Origin: Wolbachia endosymbiont of Ctenocephalides felis wCfeF
Lineage (GTDB): Bacteria > Pseudomonadota > Alphaproteobacteria > Rickettsiales > Anaplasmataceae
NCBI GenBank assembly: GCA_028571325.1
Contig: CP116767.1
Span: forward strand, 1,083,150-1,147,149
Reading direction: 5' to 3'
Length of the DNA: 64,000 nucleotides
The notes under the pieces are model-generated. The model searched no databases. It was not told the DNA's origin and saw nothing but the letters and a program-made list of their open reading frames with translations. Within the stretch, counting starts at the first letter, position 1, and each line of letters opens with the position of its first letter. Of this stretch, positions 1 to 9,729 are shown piece by piece. The position numbers and the translations under genes are program-made.

Positions 1-195
1 TCGGGAATATCACAAATTCTTGTTTTGCCAATTATAATGCCGGTTTTTATATATTTTAAATTACTAGTTCAACTTGAAGATTTATCCTTGAATATTCGTA
101 CATTGCTTATTACTGCTTTAATTTTTGCCATTCTGATAGTTAATAGCATTATAGCTACTCACATGGCATTAAAATTCGCTGTAGAGCAGGATTAG
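1..195 (+). CDS. ccmB: Heme exporter protein B (CcmB), C-terminal fragment
   Basis: An open frame runs in from the left edge and ends at TAG 193-195, giving the last 64 residues. It is very hydrophobic, with the segment VLPIIMPVFIY near the start and two apparent membrane helices, fitting the C-terminal half of CcmB, the membrane subunit of the CcmABC heme handling complex for cytochrome c maturation. The stop overlaps by 4 bases the stop of the convergent rlmE gene. The short length limits certainty; another small transporter membrane subunit is possible. Confidence 0.6.
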   Translation, partial: SGISQILVLPIIMPVFIYFKLLVQLEDLSLNIRTLLITALIFAILIVNSIIATHMALKFAVEQD

Positions 196-830
196 AAGGC
201 TTCACTACCAATAAAGTCTAAACCTACTAAATACATTTCCGTAGATTCAGATCTACTTGATTTTGGCTTGAAGTATTTTACTGTTTTAAATATTTTTTTT
301 AATTCGTTGTAAAAATCTTTATCGGACTCTCCTTGAAAAATTTTTACTACGAACTTGCCGTCATGATTTAGGAAGTGCTTTGCAAAGTTCAATGCTGCTT
401 CGCATAAAAGCATGATTCTAATATGATCCAATGATTTTAATCCACAAGATTCTGGGGCCATGTCAGATAAAATTACATCGAATTTTTGGTCTTTAAATCT
501 TTCCCTTAAAATTTCAAGCTCATTTATATCGTATTGTATATATTCTACTCCAGCAATTGTATTTACTGGTTTTATGTCAATGGCAACCACATTAGCTCCT
601 TTCTGAGATGCAACTTGTGACCATCCACCTGGAGAAGCACCAAGATCAATGATTTTTTGCCCTTTTTGGAGTAATTTAAATTTATTATCTATTTCTATCA
701 ACTTGTACGCTGAGCGCGATCTGTAGCCATCCTTATTGGTTTTTTGTACGTACTTGTCATTTAAATGACGATGCAGCCACCTGGTTGAAGATAGTTTTCT
801 GCCTTTGGCTGTTTTTACTCTAGTTTTTAT
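192..830 (-). CDS. rlmE: 23S rRNA (uridine-2'-O-)-methyltransferase RlmE (FtsJ/RrmJ)
   Basis: SAM-dependent methyltransferase for U2552 of 23S rRNA. The SAM motif DLGASPGGWSQ, the DMAPE motif and the late FVVKIFQGE motif are all visible. The first ordinary start codon in frame is TTG at 701, but the open frame continues without a stop to about 840 and encodes RKLSSTRWLHRHLNDKYVQ and YRSRSAYKL, which align with the E. coli N terminus including the catalytic lysine of the K-D-K-E tetrad. The real start must therefore lie upstream, yet no ATG, GTG or TTG exists there. ATA at 830-828, downstream of AGGG, or TTA at 836-834 are the candidates; I give 830 (212 aa; E. coli has 209). It lies just downstream of the PopZ-like gene on the same strand. 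Confidence 0.85.
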   Translation of the reverse strand: MKTRVKTAKGRKLSSTRWLHRHLNDKYVQKTNKDGYRSRSAYKLIEIDNKFKLLQKGQKIIDLGASPGGWSQVASQKGANVVAIDIKPVNTIAGVEYIQYDINELEILRERFKDQKFDVILSDMAPESCGLKSLDHIRIMLLCEAALNFAKHFLNHDGKFVVKIFQGESDKDFYNELKKIFKTVKYFKPKSSRSESTEMYLVGLDFIGSEAF

Positions 831-849
831 TGTTAATACCCTACAAGAA

Positions 850-1419
850 TCACTTATTATTGATTATGTCTTTTAGCTCTTTTTCAACTACTTCTTTTAC
901 CAGTGTATGAAGGTACTTATTTAGCCATTCCGACAATTGAGGTTTTAAAAGAGATGTGACTAATTCTTCAACAGTAAGACTTGCTCTTTTTTGTTGCTTG
1001 TGCTGTAGTTCACTTTGCATTTTTCCAAGTAGCTCTTTAATCTCTTCCATATTCTCTTTTAAGATTAGATGGTCATTGTTTTGCGTTTGTGAGCTGCTGT
1101 TATCCACTTTTTCATTGCTCATTTGGGTACTATGCTGCAAGTGAACGTCTTCTTCCTCTAGATTGTGACTATGAATATTAAATTTGGTGTTATCGAAAAC
1201 CATTTCCTTATCCTGACCGTTGTTGTTTTTTTCATTATCCTCCTCTTTACTATCTTCTTCTGAATCTTCCAAGTATTCTTCTTCAAGATACAGCACATCA
1301 TCATCTTCTTTCTCCTTCTCTATTTCCACTTCATCACCACTGGCGTTTTTGCCTGATATGGCTTTTTTTATGTCTTCTAGGATATCTTTTACAGATTGAT
1401 TGCTTTGTCCATCATTCAT
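850..1419 (-). CDS. PopZ-like polar organizing protein (DUF2497 family)
   Basis: 189 residues. The N-terminal helix (about 8-25, SVKDILEDIKKAIS) and the C-terminal region (about 145-189, with VTSLLKPQLSEWLNKYL and VVEKELKDII) match the layout of alphaproteobacterial PopZ/DUF2497 proteins: short N-terminal helix, acidic disordered linker (here rich in E and D, about 28-75), and C-terminal oligomerisation helices. In Caulobacter PopZ forms a polar matrix that anchors ParB-parS. The function here is inferred from family only. It ends in TGA 20 bases before the proposed rlmE start, so the two may be co-transcribed. Confidence 0.75.
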   Translation of the reverse strand: MNDGQSNQSVKDILEDIKKAISGKNASGDEVEIEKEKEDDDVLYLEEEYLEDSEEDSKEEDNEKNNNGQDKEMVFDNTKFNIHSHNLEEEDVHLQHSTQMSNEKVDNSSSQTQNNDHLILKENMEEIKELLGKMQSELQHKQQKRASLTVEELVTSLLKPQLSEWLNKYLHTLVKEVVEKELKDIINNK

Positions 1420-1438
1420 AACGCTAATACCATTAAAT

Positions 1439-2662
1439 TTAGAGATTTATACTATTTATCATAAAAAGCAAATTATAAACACTAATTACATAATTGCTTT
1501 TTGCTTCAACCAAGTCCGAACGTGCTTTGAATAGTGCATCTTCGGTATCCAGAAGTTCAGTTGTGCTTTTCAAATTTAAGTTGACTTCTTGCTCAACTCC
1601 TTCCAACGCTAAAGCTGCTGCTTTTTCGGCTTCGTGACTTGCTTTAATGACAGCCTTTGCTGTTAGAACGTTATTCCAAGCATTTACAACCTCTTTTTCT
1701 ATATTTTTTACTGTTTCATAATAATCATAGGTGGATTTTTTTGCATCCATTTTAGCTTTGCCGATACCAAAAGCATTGATTCCTCTTTTAAAAATTGGAA
1801 TATCGAGAATGAAAGCAATATTGACGTTTCCTAACACTTTCTCGAGAGAAGCGTTTTCTCCGTTTCCCCGATCAAGATCTGTACTTGCACTGAGATTCAA
1901 GGAGGGCAACCACTTGGAAGTTTCAGCAATCACTTCCATTTTAGCTGCTCTTTTTTGATAAACCGCTGCTTTTAGAGATAGATTATTGGTTTTGGCTAAT
2001 TGTAAGCATTCATTTAGCTTCGGAACGGAAGGTAATTGATCATTGGCTTCGGAGAGTTCATCAGGATCCTCGCCAATTAAGTGAAAGTAAGCAATGTTTG
2101 CCAATTTTAACTTACCTTCAGCATCAACTCTTTCTGATACTGAAGATGAAAATCTTGCTTTCGCTAGTAAAACCTCAGCGTTGGTAACCTCTCCAAGAGA
2201 AAGGCGTTTTTTCATTGCTGACAAGTGCTCCAAAGAAACGCGTTCTTTGTGCTCTCTCAATTTTAATATTTCTGTCCTGCGTAGAACGTCAACGTATACT
2301 TTCACGGCGTTAAGCGCAATCTCTTGTTTTAACTGTTGAAACCGCATCTTTTCTGCTTTGAGAAGGTGACTTGATCGGCTGAATGTGGCAAAAGTACCAC
2401 CTCCGTCTATTATTTTCTGGTTAAGAGTGAGACTCTTTTCATGATTAAAGCTCTTATCAAAGTTGTATCGTAAATTAATCTCAGGTAAAAACCCAGCTAA
2501 CCCGGCAGATTTTAGCTGTTTTTCTGCGCTTTTGTATTGGTAGAATTGGGATTTTAGTTTTGAACTATTTTTAATAGCTTTATTTATAACTTCTTCAAGG
2601 TCGATTGCGTAACAACTTATAGCACTAAAAATGGTCGCAAGCGTAATAATCAACCGAAACAT
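1439..2662 (-). CDS. tolC: TolC family outer membrane efflux protein
   Basis: 407 residues beginning with a cleavable signal peptide (about residues 1-19, MFRLIITLATIFSAISCYA). The rest is alpha-helical with the two-fold repeated OEP layout of TolC: paired long helices rich in A, E, K and L around 20-200 and 215-400. It should form a trimeric outer-membrane channel partnering with type I secretion or RND pumps; Wolbachia effectors are thought to leave by such routes. Somewhat shorter than E. coli TolC, as usual for Rickettsiales. Just upstream of the PopZ-like gene on the same strand (gap of about 20 bases), so possibly one transcript. Confidence 0.88.
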   Translation of the reverse strand: MFRLIITLATIFSAISCYAIDLEEVINKAIKNSSKLKSQFYQYKSAEKQLKSAGLAGFLPEINLRYNFDKSFNHEKSLTLNQKIIDGGGTFATFSRSSHLLKAEKMRFQQLKQEIALNAVKVYVDVLRRTEILKLREHKERVSLEHLSAMKKRLSLGEVTNAEVLLAKARFSSSVSERVDAEGKLKLANIAYFHLIGEDPDELSEANDQLPSVPKLNECLQLAKTNNLSLKAAVYQKRAAKMEVIAETSKWLPSLNLSASTDLDRGNGENASLEKVLGNVNIAFILDIPIFKRGINAFGIGKAKMDAKKSTYDYYETVKNIEKEVVNAWNNVLTAKAVIKASHEAEKAAALALEGVEQEVNLNLKSTTELLDTEDALFKARSDLVEAKSNYVISVYNLLFMINSINL

Positions 2663-2738
2663 TCTACTCCTATATACATTAGTCGCACACAGCTAAGTTA
2701 CTAGCACAAATTGCTTTAATAATCAATAACTAATGTTG

Positions 2739-2768
2739 TTGACACTATTTAGAAATTAAGTGTATCAT
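2739..2768 (+). promoter_or_regulatory. Predicted sigma-70 promoter of rplM-rpsI
   Basis: TTGACA at 2739-2744, an 18-base spacer, then TATCAT at 2763-2768, lying 24 bases before the first ATG of rplM. This is the best sigma-70 match in the intergenic region between the divergent tolC and rplM genes. Confidence 0.55.
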
Positions 2769-2791
2769 AGCTTACTATTGTATAATTTTAG

Positions 2792-3253
2792 ATGATGAAA
2801 ACTTTTTTCTTAAAAGAAAAACAAATCGATAAAAAATGGTTTGTCATAGATGCAGAAGGGTTAGTAGTAGGGAGACTTGCAGCATTTGTAGCAACGCTAT
2901 TGCGTGGAAAACATAAACCTGAGTATACACCTCATATGGATTGTGGTGATAATGTAATTATCATCAATGCAGAAAAGGTGCATTTTACTGGAAAGAAACT
3001 TAAGGAGAAAATTTATTATAAGCATACAGGTTATCCTGGTGGTTTGAAAAGGACTACTCCAGATAATATTTTAAATGGTAAGTTTCCTGAGCGTGTAATA
3101 GAAATGGCAGTAAAAAGAATGCTTGATGACGGTCCTATGGCACGCAAACGTTTTGGAAATTTATATGTTTATTCTGGCCCAGAGCATAAGCATCAAGGAC
3201 AGCAACCTGAAAAGATAGATTTTGCTTCTTTAAATCGTAAAAATAAAAAATAA
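2792..3253 (+). CDS. rplM: 50S ribosomal protein L13
   Basis: 153 residues, the usual size. Shows L13 family landmarks: [18 protein letters not shown] near the N terminus, [29 protein letters not shown] and the [15 protein letters not shown] region. Two ATG codons stand side by side (2792 and 2795) and either may be used. It is followed 10 bases later by rpsI, the conserved bacterial L13-S9 operon. Confidence 0.97.
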   Translation: MMKTFFLKEKQIDKKWFVIDAEGLVVGRLAAFVATLLRGKHKPEYTPHMDCGDNVIIINAEKVHFTGKKLKEKIYYKHTGYPGGLKRTTPDNILNGKFPERVIEMAVKRMLDDGPMARKRFGNLYVYSGPEHKHQGQQPEKIDFASLNRKNKK

Positions 3254-3263
3254 TGGAGTAAAA

Positions 3264-3710
3264 ATGGAAAATTCTGTAACAAATCAACCAGAAAAAATAA
3301 CTAAACCAGTAATTGATTCGCTTGGTCGTTTATATGCTACAGGCCGAAGGAAGGAGTCTGCAGCAAGAGTATGGATAAAGCCAGGAAGCGGGAAGTTTAG
3401 TGTTAATAAGAAAGACAAACTACTGGATTACTTTAAAAGGGAATCAGTGTGCCAAATGGTAAAAATGCCATTTATTGTAACATCTATGCTCGATAAATAT
3501 GATGTATTTGCTACGATAAAAGGTGGAGGGCTATCTGGTCAAGCAGGTGCCTTAGCTCATGGAATAAGCAGAGCTTTAAGTAAAATAAGCCAAGACTTAT
3601 ATTCTATATTGCGCAAAAGAGGGTTCTTAACACGAGATTCACGTGTTGTTGAGCGTAAAAAATATGGTCAACACAAAGCTCGTAAGAAGTGTCAATTTTC
3701 TAAAAGGTAG
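3264..3710 (+). CDS. rpsI: 30S ribosomal protein S9
   Basis: 148 residues. The family core ATGRRKESAARVWIKPGSGK and the C-terminal basic tail (LTRDSRVVERKKYGQHKARK) are clear; the C-terminal tail reaches the P-site tRNA in the ribosome. The extra N-terminal residues before the core are typical of Rickettsiales S9. Preceded by a GGAG ribosome binding site 5 bases before ATG and cotranscribed with rplM. Confidence 0.97.
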   Translation: MENSVTNQPEKITKPVIDSLGRLYATGRRKESAARVWIKPGSGKFSVNKKDKLLDYFKRESVCQMVKMPFIVTSMLDKYDVFATIKGGGLSGQAGALAHGISRALSKISQDLYSILRKRGFLTRDSRVVERKKYGQHKARKKCQFSKR

Positions 3711-3795
3711 CTATTTTTTTTATGGAACTTTTTGTTAAGCGTTATGCAAATATTAAAAAAGTGTATGATATATTCTATTTTCGCGATAAATTTAG

Positions 3796-3823
3796 TTGAC
3801 TATTGATATGAACGTAATATGCT
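3796..3823 (+). promoter_or_regulatory. Predicted sigma-70 promoter of the HU/IHF gene
   Basis: TTGACT at 3796-3801, a 16-base spacer and TATGCT at 3818-3823, 33 bases before the ATG at 3857. Confidence 0.45.
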
Positions 3824-3856
3824 GTTTGTGTGAATTTTTCAATATTAAGGTAATTT

Positions 3857-4168
3857 ATGAGTAAAGAAGATATAGTAAAACAATTAAAAGAAGATTGTTC
3901 TTGTCAGAATATAAATATAACGAAATCTGACTTGGGCAAGATTCATGATGCGTTTATAAAAATAATAAAAGATGAGCTAGATAGAGAAGGTGAAATACGT
4001 CTACATGGAGTAGGTACATTCTCTACTGCTATAAGTCGGGAGAAACAATGTCGTAATCCTCAGAGTGGTGAGATCATGACTGTCCCTAAAAAGACAAGAG
4101 TGAAATTTAAAGCGAGCAAGACTCTTTTAACTGTTTTGAATGAAAAGGAAAAAGCAGTAGTTAGTTAG
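3857..4168 (+). CDS. HU/IHF family DNA-binding protein
   Basis: 103 residues. Contains the HU/IHF signature of a helical N-terminal half followed by a beta-arm region with [10 protein letters not shown] and the arm tip around [12 protein letters not shown], then [13 protein letters not shown]. Such proteins bend DNA and compact the nucleoid. HU and IHF subunits cannot be separated reliably by eye here. The start is set by ATG 3857 with AAGG upstream. The 3' end overlaps the convergent pdxJ by 8 bases. Confidence 0.88.
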   Translation: MSKEDIVKQLKEDCSCQNINITKSDLGKIHDAFIKIIKDELDREGEIRLHGVGTFSTAISREKQCRNPQSGEIMTVPKKTRVKFKASKTLLTVLNEKEKAVVS

Positions 4169-4871
4169 AGATTATCGTTTTCATTGTTTTTACTACGCTG
4201 TGTAAGCCGTAAAATATAGCTTCGCTGATTAAAGAGTGGCCTATATTGAGAGCTGAGATGTGAGGTATTTCTTTTATTCTTTTAGCGTGTGTATAGGTTA
4301 TGCCATGTCCTGCGTGGCATTCTATTCCTAATTTATTGATATATCCTGCAGCATTAGTAATTGATTGTAATTTTTCCTCTGATGGATTATCGCAGTAATC
4401 TCCTGTATGAATTTCTATTATATCAGGCTTTCTCTCTAGCTCTTCAAGATATTTTAGTTGATTGATATTTGGATTGATAAACAGTGAAACCTTTATACCA
4501 ATGCTATGCATCTCCTCTATTATACTAGAGAGTTTGCTATACATGCTAATTATATCCAAGCCACCTTCTGTTGTTAATTCTTTTCTTTTTTCTGGTACTA
4601 TATTAATCGAATAAGGTTTTACCTTTTTTGCTATTCCAAGCATTTCTTCTGTAGCTGCAATTTCAAGGTTTAGCTCAGTTTCGATGTTTTTTTTCAGGTT
4701 AAACACATCTTCATCTTTAATATGTCTTCTGTCTTCTCGTAAGTGTACGGTGATAAAATCTGCTCCTGCACCAATAGCTATTTCTGCTGCTTTCAATGGA
4801 TCTGGATAAGAAGTTCCGCGTGCGTTACGGAGGGTTGCAACGTGATCGATGTTAACGCCTAGTTTTATAAT
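4161..4871 (-). CDS. pdxJ: Pyridoxine 5'-phosphate synthase PdxJ
   Basis: Condenses 1-deoxyxylulose 5-phosphate with 3-amino-1-hydroxyacetone phosphate to make pyridoxine 5'-phosphate. The TIM-barrel protein shows [31 protein letters not shown] and the C-terminal CHAGHGIT and [11 protein letters not shown] motifs. The first ATG in frame is at 4796, but that would drop the conserved [14 protein letters not shown] segment. The frame opens after TAG at 4872-4874, and the first codons are ATT ATA AAA, directly after GAGGTAG. I therefore place the start at ATT 4871 (236 aa), or ATA 4868, a non-canonical initiation codon. Confidence 0.9.
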   Translation of the reverse strand: MIKLGVNIDHVATLRNARGTSYPDPLKAAEIAIGAGADFITVHLREDRRHIKDEDVFNLKKNIETELNLEIAATEEMLGIAKKVKPYSINIVPEKRKELTTEGGLDIISMYSKLSSIIEEMHSIGIKVSLFINPNINQLKYLEELERKPDIIEIHTGDYCDNPSEEKLQSITNAAGYINKLGIECHAGHGITYTHAKRIKEIPHISALNIGHSLISEAIFYGLHSVVKTMKTIISN

Positions 4872-5040
4872 CTACCTCAAAGATTGTTTATAAATTATAC
4901 ATGTTATTAGGTCTTTTGCACAGTCATTTTTTGACTAGCAATACACCCTTTAGCATACACGAACATTGTGATTTGAGCCTAACAAGAGGGTGTTATGAAA
5001 ATAGCCCTTTCTCCTGCCACCCCAGCGCCCTCTTCTTATC

Positions 5041-5063
5041 ATCCCAGTGCGTGACACTGGGAT
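5041..5063. repeat. Palindromic dispersed repeat (CACTGGGAT family)
   Basis: Perfect inverted arms ATCCCAGTG (5041-5049) and CACTGGGAT (5055-5063) around a 5-base loop CGTGA. The same CACTGGGATCC string recurs inside carB (about 7219) and a close variant near 13240, so this belongs to a dispersed palindromic family of the kind described in Rickettsiales. Confidence 0.75.
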
Positions 5064-5317
5064 CCAGGATACTACTTTAGTCATAAATATTTAAGAAATT
5101 TACCAAGCGAGAAAAAAAGCAAAAGAAACCCTGGTCGGTGGCTAATTATTTATATGTACCTCAAATATCGGCGTTTTTATCCTCAACGCTACGATTCAGC
5201 TATTTTTAAATGCAAATAACCAAAACTGTAAACGTTAAGAAATTTACTAAGCAGGAAAAAAGGCAAAAAAACTCTGAGGCAGCTAGCATTCAAATTCTCC
5301 CTTGTCTATTTGACGTT

Positions 5318-5524
5318 CTATACTGTCTTAAACGACTTATAAGCGCGTTTCAGCTTGTATAGGTAAAAACCAGAAGTTTTAAAAAGACGTAAGGTGCACA
5401 TAGTGCAAAAATTTAAACATGAGACGCCAAATACCCTAAGTTTTTTGTCATTAACCTGCACAGATTGCGAAGATAAATAAATAGCTTCAGTCTCATTAAT
5501 AAGGATGACGGCGGGAGTTGTCAA
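5318..5524 (-). CDS. Short hypothetical open frame in repetitive DNA
   Basis: 68 codons, not recognised. It lies inside a repeat-rich intergenic stretch, has no clear ribosome binding site and no domain I can name. It could be a decayed or spurious frame; it is kept because a matching fragment may be annotated elsewhere as a small hypothetical protein. Confidence 0.25.
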   Translation of the reverse strand: MTTPAVILINETEAIYLSSQSVQVNDKKLRVFGVSCLNFCTMCTLRLFKTSGFYLYKLKRAYKSFKTV

Positions 5525-5677
5525 GTAGTTTTTTTGTTTCTATCGGATGATGGCCGGATCAAATTGCAATGTTCATGCAGTTGTGAGTCTAAAGTGGTAG
5601 CCCATAAGTCTAATAAAAATTCACATATACAGGAAAGATTGGTAACATTACCTAAATTAGAGGTTGTCATTATAATT

Positions 5678-8600
5678 ATGCCAAAACGTACAGATATAGA
5701 ATCTATATTAGTAATAGGAGCAGGTCCAATAATTATAGGTCAGGCGTGCGAATTTGATTATTCCGGAACTCAGAGTTGCAAGGTATTAAAAAGTGAGGGT
5801 TATAGAGTCATTTTGGTTAATTCCAATCCTGCAACTATAATGACGGATCCCGAGTTTTCTGATGCAACATATATTGAACCCATACTGCCTGAAATCATAG
5901 AAAAAATCATAATTAAAGAGAAGCCAAATGCAATATTGCCAACGATGGGCGGGCAAACTGCTCTAAACTGTGCAATGAAACTTGCAGATGATGGGATATT
6001 GGATACATATAACGTAAAGCTAATTGGCGTAAATAGAGAAGCAATTAAAAAAGCTGAGGATAGGGAACTATTTCGCCAATCTATGGATAAGATAGGGCTA
6101 AAATACCCTAAAAGCATCATTATAAAAAATCAAGGACAAATAAAGAAAGCTCTGGATTATATAGGGTTACCTGCAATTATCCGTTCATCGTTTACTCTTG
6201 GAGGCGCAGGTAGTGGCATAGCGTACAATAAAGAGGAGTTTATCAACATTGCGGAGAATGCTCTGAAAATTTCGCCAATAAGTGAAGTTCAGATAGATGA
6301 ATCCATTATCGGTTGGAAAGAATACGAAATGGAAGTTATTCGTGATTGCAAAGATAACTGCATAATAGTCTGTTCAATAGAAAATGTTGATTCCATGGGA
6401 GTTCATACAGGTGATAGCATTACTGTTGCTCCTGCTTTAACTCTGCGTGATGCGGAGTATCAACAAATGAGAAATGCATCCATAGCAGTTCTGAGAGAAA
6501 TTGATGTTAGTGCAGGTGGTGCAAATGTCCAGTTTGCAGTTAATCCCAAAGAAGATGGCAGCCTCGTTGTAATTGAAATGAATCCAAGGGTTTCTCGCTC
6601 TTCTGCACTTGCCTCAAAGGCAACAGGTTATCCCATAGCAAAAGTTGCAACTAAGCTTGCTGTTGGCTATTCACTTGACGAAATACGCAACGATTGTGCG
6701 CCAACTATACCTGCTGCATTTGAACCAGTAGTTGATTACATTGTCACTAAAATTCCTCGTTTTGAATTCGAAAAATTTAAGGGGACGAATTGTGAGCTAT
6801 CAACCTCCATGAAATCAGTGGGGGAAGTGATGTCTATAGGCCGCACTTTCAATGAATCACTACAGAAAGCTTTTCGTTCACTTGAAACTGGTCTCACGGG
6901 ACTTGATGAAGTGTTCTCTGAAGGTACAGATGTTGATCATATAAAATCTCAATTAGCAAAACTGCTACCAAACAGATTGCTGGTTGCTGCTGACGCAATG
7001 CGTCACGGAATAAGCATAGAAGAAATAAATTCGATTACAGGGTACGATTTGTGGTTTTTGCAAAATATACAGCAGATCATCTTAGCTGAACAAAAAATCA
7101 AAGAAGCTGGTTTGCCTGAAACTGCATACGAAATACTAGAACTAAAGAAAATGGGGTTTTCAGATGCAAGGTTGGCAAGTTTAAGCGATAAACCTATTCC
7201 TATCATCCAAGTAGCTGACACTGGGATCCAGATGCAGATTCCAGCGTTACGCGCTGGAATGACATCAGATCGAATAGAGCAAATTGAAGCAATAAGGAAA
7301 AAATTTGGCATCCACCCAGTTTATAAACGTGTAGACACGTGTGCAGCTGAGTTTGAATCGGGCACTGCCTATATGTATGGCTGTTATGAAGGAGACGTTA
7401 TAAATAAGACAGAGTGCGAAGCGAACGTTTCTGACCGAAAAAAGGTTGTCATTTTAGGCAGTGGACCAAACCGTATTGGTCAGGGTATTGAGTTTGATTA
7501 TGCATGCGTGCATGCAGTTTCCGCTGCCAAAGAAATGGGATATGAAACAATAATGATTAATTGTAATCCCGAGACTGTTTCAACTGATTATGATACTGCT
7601 GATCGTTTGTATTTTGCTCCACTAACTGTAGAGGATGTGCTTGAAATACTAAACAAAGAGCAAGAGAATGGTACACTAGTGGGTGTCATAGTTCAAATAG
7701 GTGGTCAAACACCTTTAAAGTTAGCCAAAGTACTAAATGAAAGGGGTTTTAACATCCTTGGTACCTCTTTTGACTCTATAGACCTTGCTGAAGATCGTAT
7801 GAGATTTAAAAACCTTGCTCTGCGGCTTGATTTGAAGCAACCTGAGAACTCTATTTGTCATTCAGTAGAAGAAGCATCAGCCAATGCAGAGAAGGTGGGG
7901 TTTCCATTAGTAGTCAGGCCATCCTACGTTCTGGGTGGTCAATCCATGTCGATTAAGCACGATATTGAAAGCTTTAAAGAATATGTACTAGATCAGACTA
8001 AGATTTTTGAACATGGGTCGCTACTACTTGATAGATTCTTAGTCAACGCAGTTGAGGTTGACGTTGATGCTATATGCGATGGAGAAAAAGTTTTCGTTGC
8101 GGCAGTTATGGAGCATATTGAAGAAGCCGGAGTTCACTCTGGTGATTCAACTTGCTCGATACCGACAAACACGCTGAGTGATGAGGTCGTAAGAGAGATT
8201 GAATTGCAAACTGAAAGGATAGCTTTTGAACTGAAGGTGAAAGGCCTGATAAACATTCAATTTGCCATTCAAGAGAATGATATATACATACTAGAAGTGA
8301 ATTTAAGAGCTAGCCGCACAGTTCCTTTTATTTCCAAGGTAGTCAATATTCCTATCGCAAAGCTTGCCACTCAGGTTATTTTAGGCAAAAAATTAGACCA
8401 AGAAAAGAAATCCCTTGATCACTTTGCAGTCAAAGCTGCTGTTTTTCCGTTTACACGTTTTTCGGAAATTGACACTCTACTCGGTCCGGAAATGAAGTCA
8501 ACTGGAGAGGTAATGGGAATCGACTCATCTTTTGAGGCCGCGCTTGCAAAAGCTTATATGGCTGCAGGATATAAGTTGCCAACAGAAGGCAGGGCTCTGA

Positions 8601-8992
8601 TTTCAGTAAAAGATGATGATAAAGAGTATATACTGCCAGTTGCACGAATGTTGAAGGGGCTGGGTTTTGAAATATACGCTACCAAAGGCACAGCCTCGTA
8701 TTTGAACAATAATGGCATTGCTGCAAAAGCTGTAAATAAGGTGAGAGAAGGCAGGCCCCACATAGTTGACATGCTTAAAGATGGAAAAATAAATCTAGTG
8801 ATCAATACCTCAAAAGGTGTCAAATCAGTCTCAGACAGCAAGGACATTAGAAGAGCTGCTATTTTGCAAAATATAGCTTATAGCACCACAGCATCTGGAA
8901 GTAAAGCATTAGTACTTGCAATTCAATATGTAAAAAGCAGCAAGCTGGAAGTAAAGTCATTGCAGCAGATACAAAACGCTGTTTATAGTTAA
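5678..8992 (+). CDS. carB: Carbamoyl-phosphate synthase large subunit
   Basis: 1104 residues from ATG 5678 ([18 protein letters not shown]), the conserved family start; the open frame extends 48 codons further upstream but that part is not conserved. Two ATP-grasp halves are visible: [17 protein letters not shown] opens the first and [17 protein letters not shown] (about residue 594) the second, followed by a C-terminal MGS-like allosteric domain. It makes carbamoyl phosphate for pyrimidine (and arginine) synthesis with CarA. It is about 30 residues longer than E. coli CarB, and most of the excess is an in-frame palindromic element at 7195-7270 in the linker before [14 protein letters not shown]. 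Confidence 0.96.
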   Translation: MPKRTDIESILVIGAGPIIIGQACEFDYSGTQSCKVLKSEGYRVILVNSNPATIMTDPEFSDATYIEPILPEIIEKIIIKEKPNAILPTMGGQTALNCAMKLADDGILDTYNVKLIGVNREAIKKAEDRELFRQSMDKIGLKYPKSIIIKNQGQIKKALDYIGLPAIIRSSFTLGGAGSGIAYNKEEFINIAENALKISPISEVQIDESIIGWKEYEMEVIRDCKDNCIIVCSIENVDSMGVHTGDSITVAPALTLRDAEYQQMRNASIAVLREIDVSAGGANVQFAVNPKEDGSLVVIEMNPRVSRSSALASKATGYPIAKVATKLAVGYSLDEIRNDCAPTIPAAFEPVVDYIVTKIPRFEFEKFKGTNCELSTSMKSVGEVMSIGRTFNESLQKAFRSLETGLTGLDEVFSEGTDVDHIKSQLAKLLPNRLLVAADAMRHGISIEEINSITGYDLWFLQNIQQIILAEQKIKEAGLPETAYEILELKKMGFSDARLASLSDKPIPIIQVADTGIQMQIPALRAGMTSDRIEQIEAIRKKFGIHPVYKRVDTCAAEFESGTAYMYGCYEGDVINKTECEANVSDRKKVVILGSGPNRIGQGIEFDYACVHAVSAAKEMGYETIMINCNPETVSTDYDTADRLYFAPLTVEDVLEILNKEQENGTLVGVIVQIGGQTPLKLAKVLNERGFNILGTSFDSIDLAEDRMRFKNLALRLDLKQPENSICHSVEEASANAEKVGFPLVVRPSYVLGGQSMSIKHDIESFKEYVLDQTKIFEHGSLLLDRFLVNAVEVDVDAICDGEKVFVAAVMEHIEEAGVHSGDSTCSIPTNTLSDEVVREIELQTERIAFELKVKGLINIQFAIQENDIYILEVNLRASRTVPFISKVVNIPIAKLATQVILGKKLDQEKKSLDHFAVKAAVFPFTRFSEIDTLLGPEMKSTGEVMGIDSSFEAALAKAYMAAGYKLPTEGRALISVKDDDKEYILPVARMLKGLGFEIYATKGTASYLNNNGIAAKAVNKVREGRPHIVDMLKDGKINLVINTSKGVKSVSDSKDIRRAAILQNIAYSTTASGSKALVLAIQYVKSSKLEVKSLQQIQNAVYS
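7195..7270 (+). repeat. Palindromic element inserted in frame in carB
   Basis: The DNA contains CACTGGGATCC (7219-7229), as in the intergenic palindrome at 5041, followed by a perfect hairpin TTCCAGCG (7239-7246) / CGCTGGAA (7252-7259). It is translated as [17 protein letters not shown] (within roughly residues 507-531). At this place E. coli CarB has a short linker between FADARLA and HPVYKRVDT with no counterpart. The element is a multiple of three and leaves the frame open. Confidence 0.8.
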
Positions 8993-9351
8993 TAAAAATA
9001 GACCTTTTGTATAGCTTTCAGCAGCGCATTTGATGAAACAAAAAAACTGCTTGACAAATTCCAACAATTTCATTATCATGGTAATGAGTACAATGATACA
9101 AACAATAATATCATAGAATTCAGTAGGATAATTCCTAGAGAATTACTTATCTACAAAAGGCCAAAACTTGCTAATGCTGTTTTAATGCAAAAGATAAGCT
9201 AGATTTCTACAAGTTCAAACAGCAAGGCACCTTTGATTGAACCAAGCTTATGTGATAGGCAACTGAACCGGTTTGCTATTTCCTAAATTAACAAATTTTA
9301 ATACAAACAAGTATCTTTCATATGGTGCACATATTGGAAAAGTTTAAATCT
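8993..9351. other. Intergenic region with an unrecognised gene remnant
   Basis: No intact gene. On the plus strand a frame from about 9020 to 9201 reads through AFDETKKLLDKFQ and IIPRELLIYKRPKLANA before a stop, without an ATG at its head. It looks like the tail of a lost gene, but I do not recognise the family. The remainder is AT-rich with no clear structure. Confidence 0.4.
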
Positions 9352-9729
9352 AGCCCATATATACTTGTATCACCTCATCTGTGATAGTACCAGAACTGAC
9401 AGCCAAATATCCCCTTGCCCATAAATGCCTTCCCCAAAACTGCTTACATAAACTTGCAAAATCTTGCATTAACAATCGAGAGCTTACTCCTTCTTAAAAG
9501 TTGCACAATTTTACTAACGCTTTGTTGTGGCTTGTATGATATAAACATATGAACATGGTCAACTGCTACCTTACCTGAAATAATTTGAATTTCATTTTCC
9601 ATAGCAACTTGCCTTAATATTTCTCTTGTTCTAGTTGCAATTTAAAACTCTTTTTCGATATTTGGGAATCCAGACTAGATGCACCTTCATATCATATTTA
9701 GAATGTGCATTGTATCCATAACGTCGCAT
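9352..9729 (-). pseudogene. tnpA: IS200/IS605 family transposase TnpA, degraded
   Basis: Reading from ATG at 9729 gives MRRYGYNAHSKYDMKVHLVW, a typical TnpA opening, then IPKYRKRVL and a stop. Other frames continue REILRQVAMENEIQIISGK, VAVDHVHMFISYKPQQSVSK (the HUH histidine pair) and, after another stop, SGTITDEVIQVYMG. So there are at least two frameshifts or stops and the C-terminal catalytic tyrosine helix region is broken. The 5' end overlaps the 3' end of the serine recombinase frame and one arm of a 23-bp inverted repeat lies immediately upstream of the ATG. Confidence 0.8.

Larger units (their letters stand above)
4872..5677. other. Repeat-rich intergenic region between pdxJ and carB
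   Basis: About 0.8 kb with no convincing gene. It holds a perfect palindrome (5041-5063), two copies of a roughly 42-base direct repeat starting TTAAGAAATTTAC (5091 and 5235) and a small doubtful open frame (5318-5524). Dispersed repeats of this kind are common between Wolbachia genes. A carB promoter must lie near its right end, but I could not pick a clear one. Confidence 0.6.

Noticed and set aside
5534..5677. 48-codon upstream extension of carB
   Set aside because: The family start [18 protein letters not shown] is at 5678; the upstream codons lie in repeat-rich DNA and are not CarB-like.
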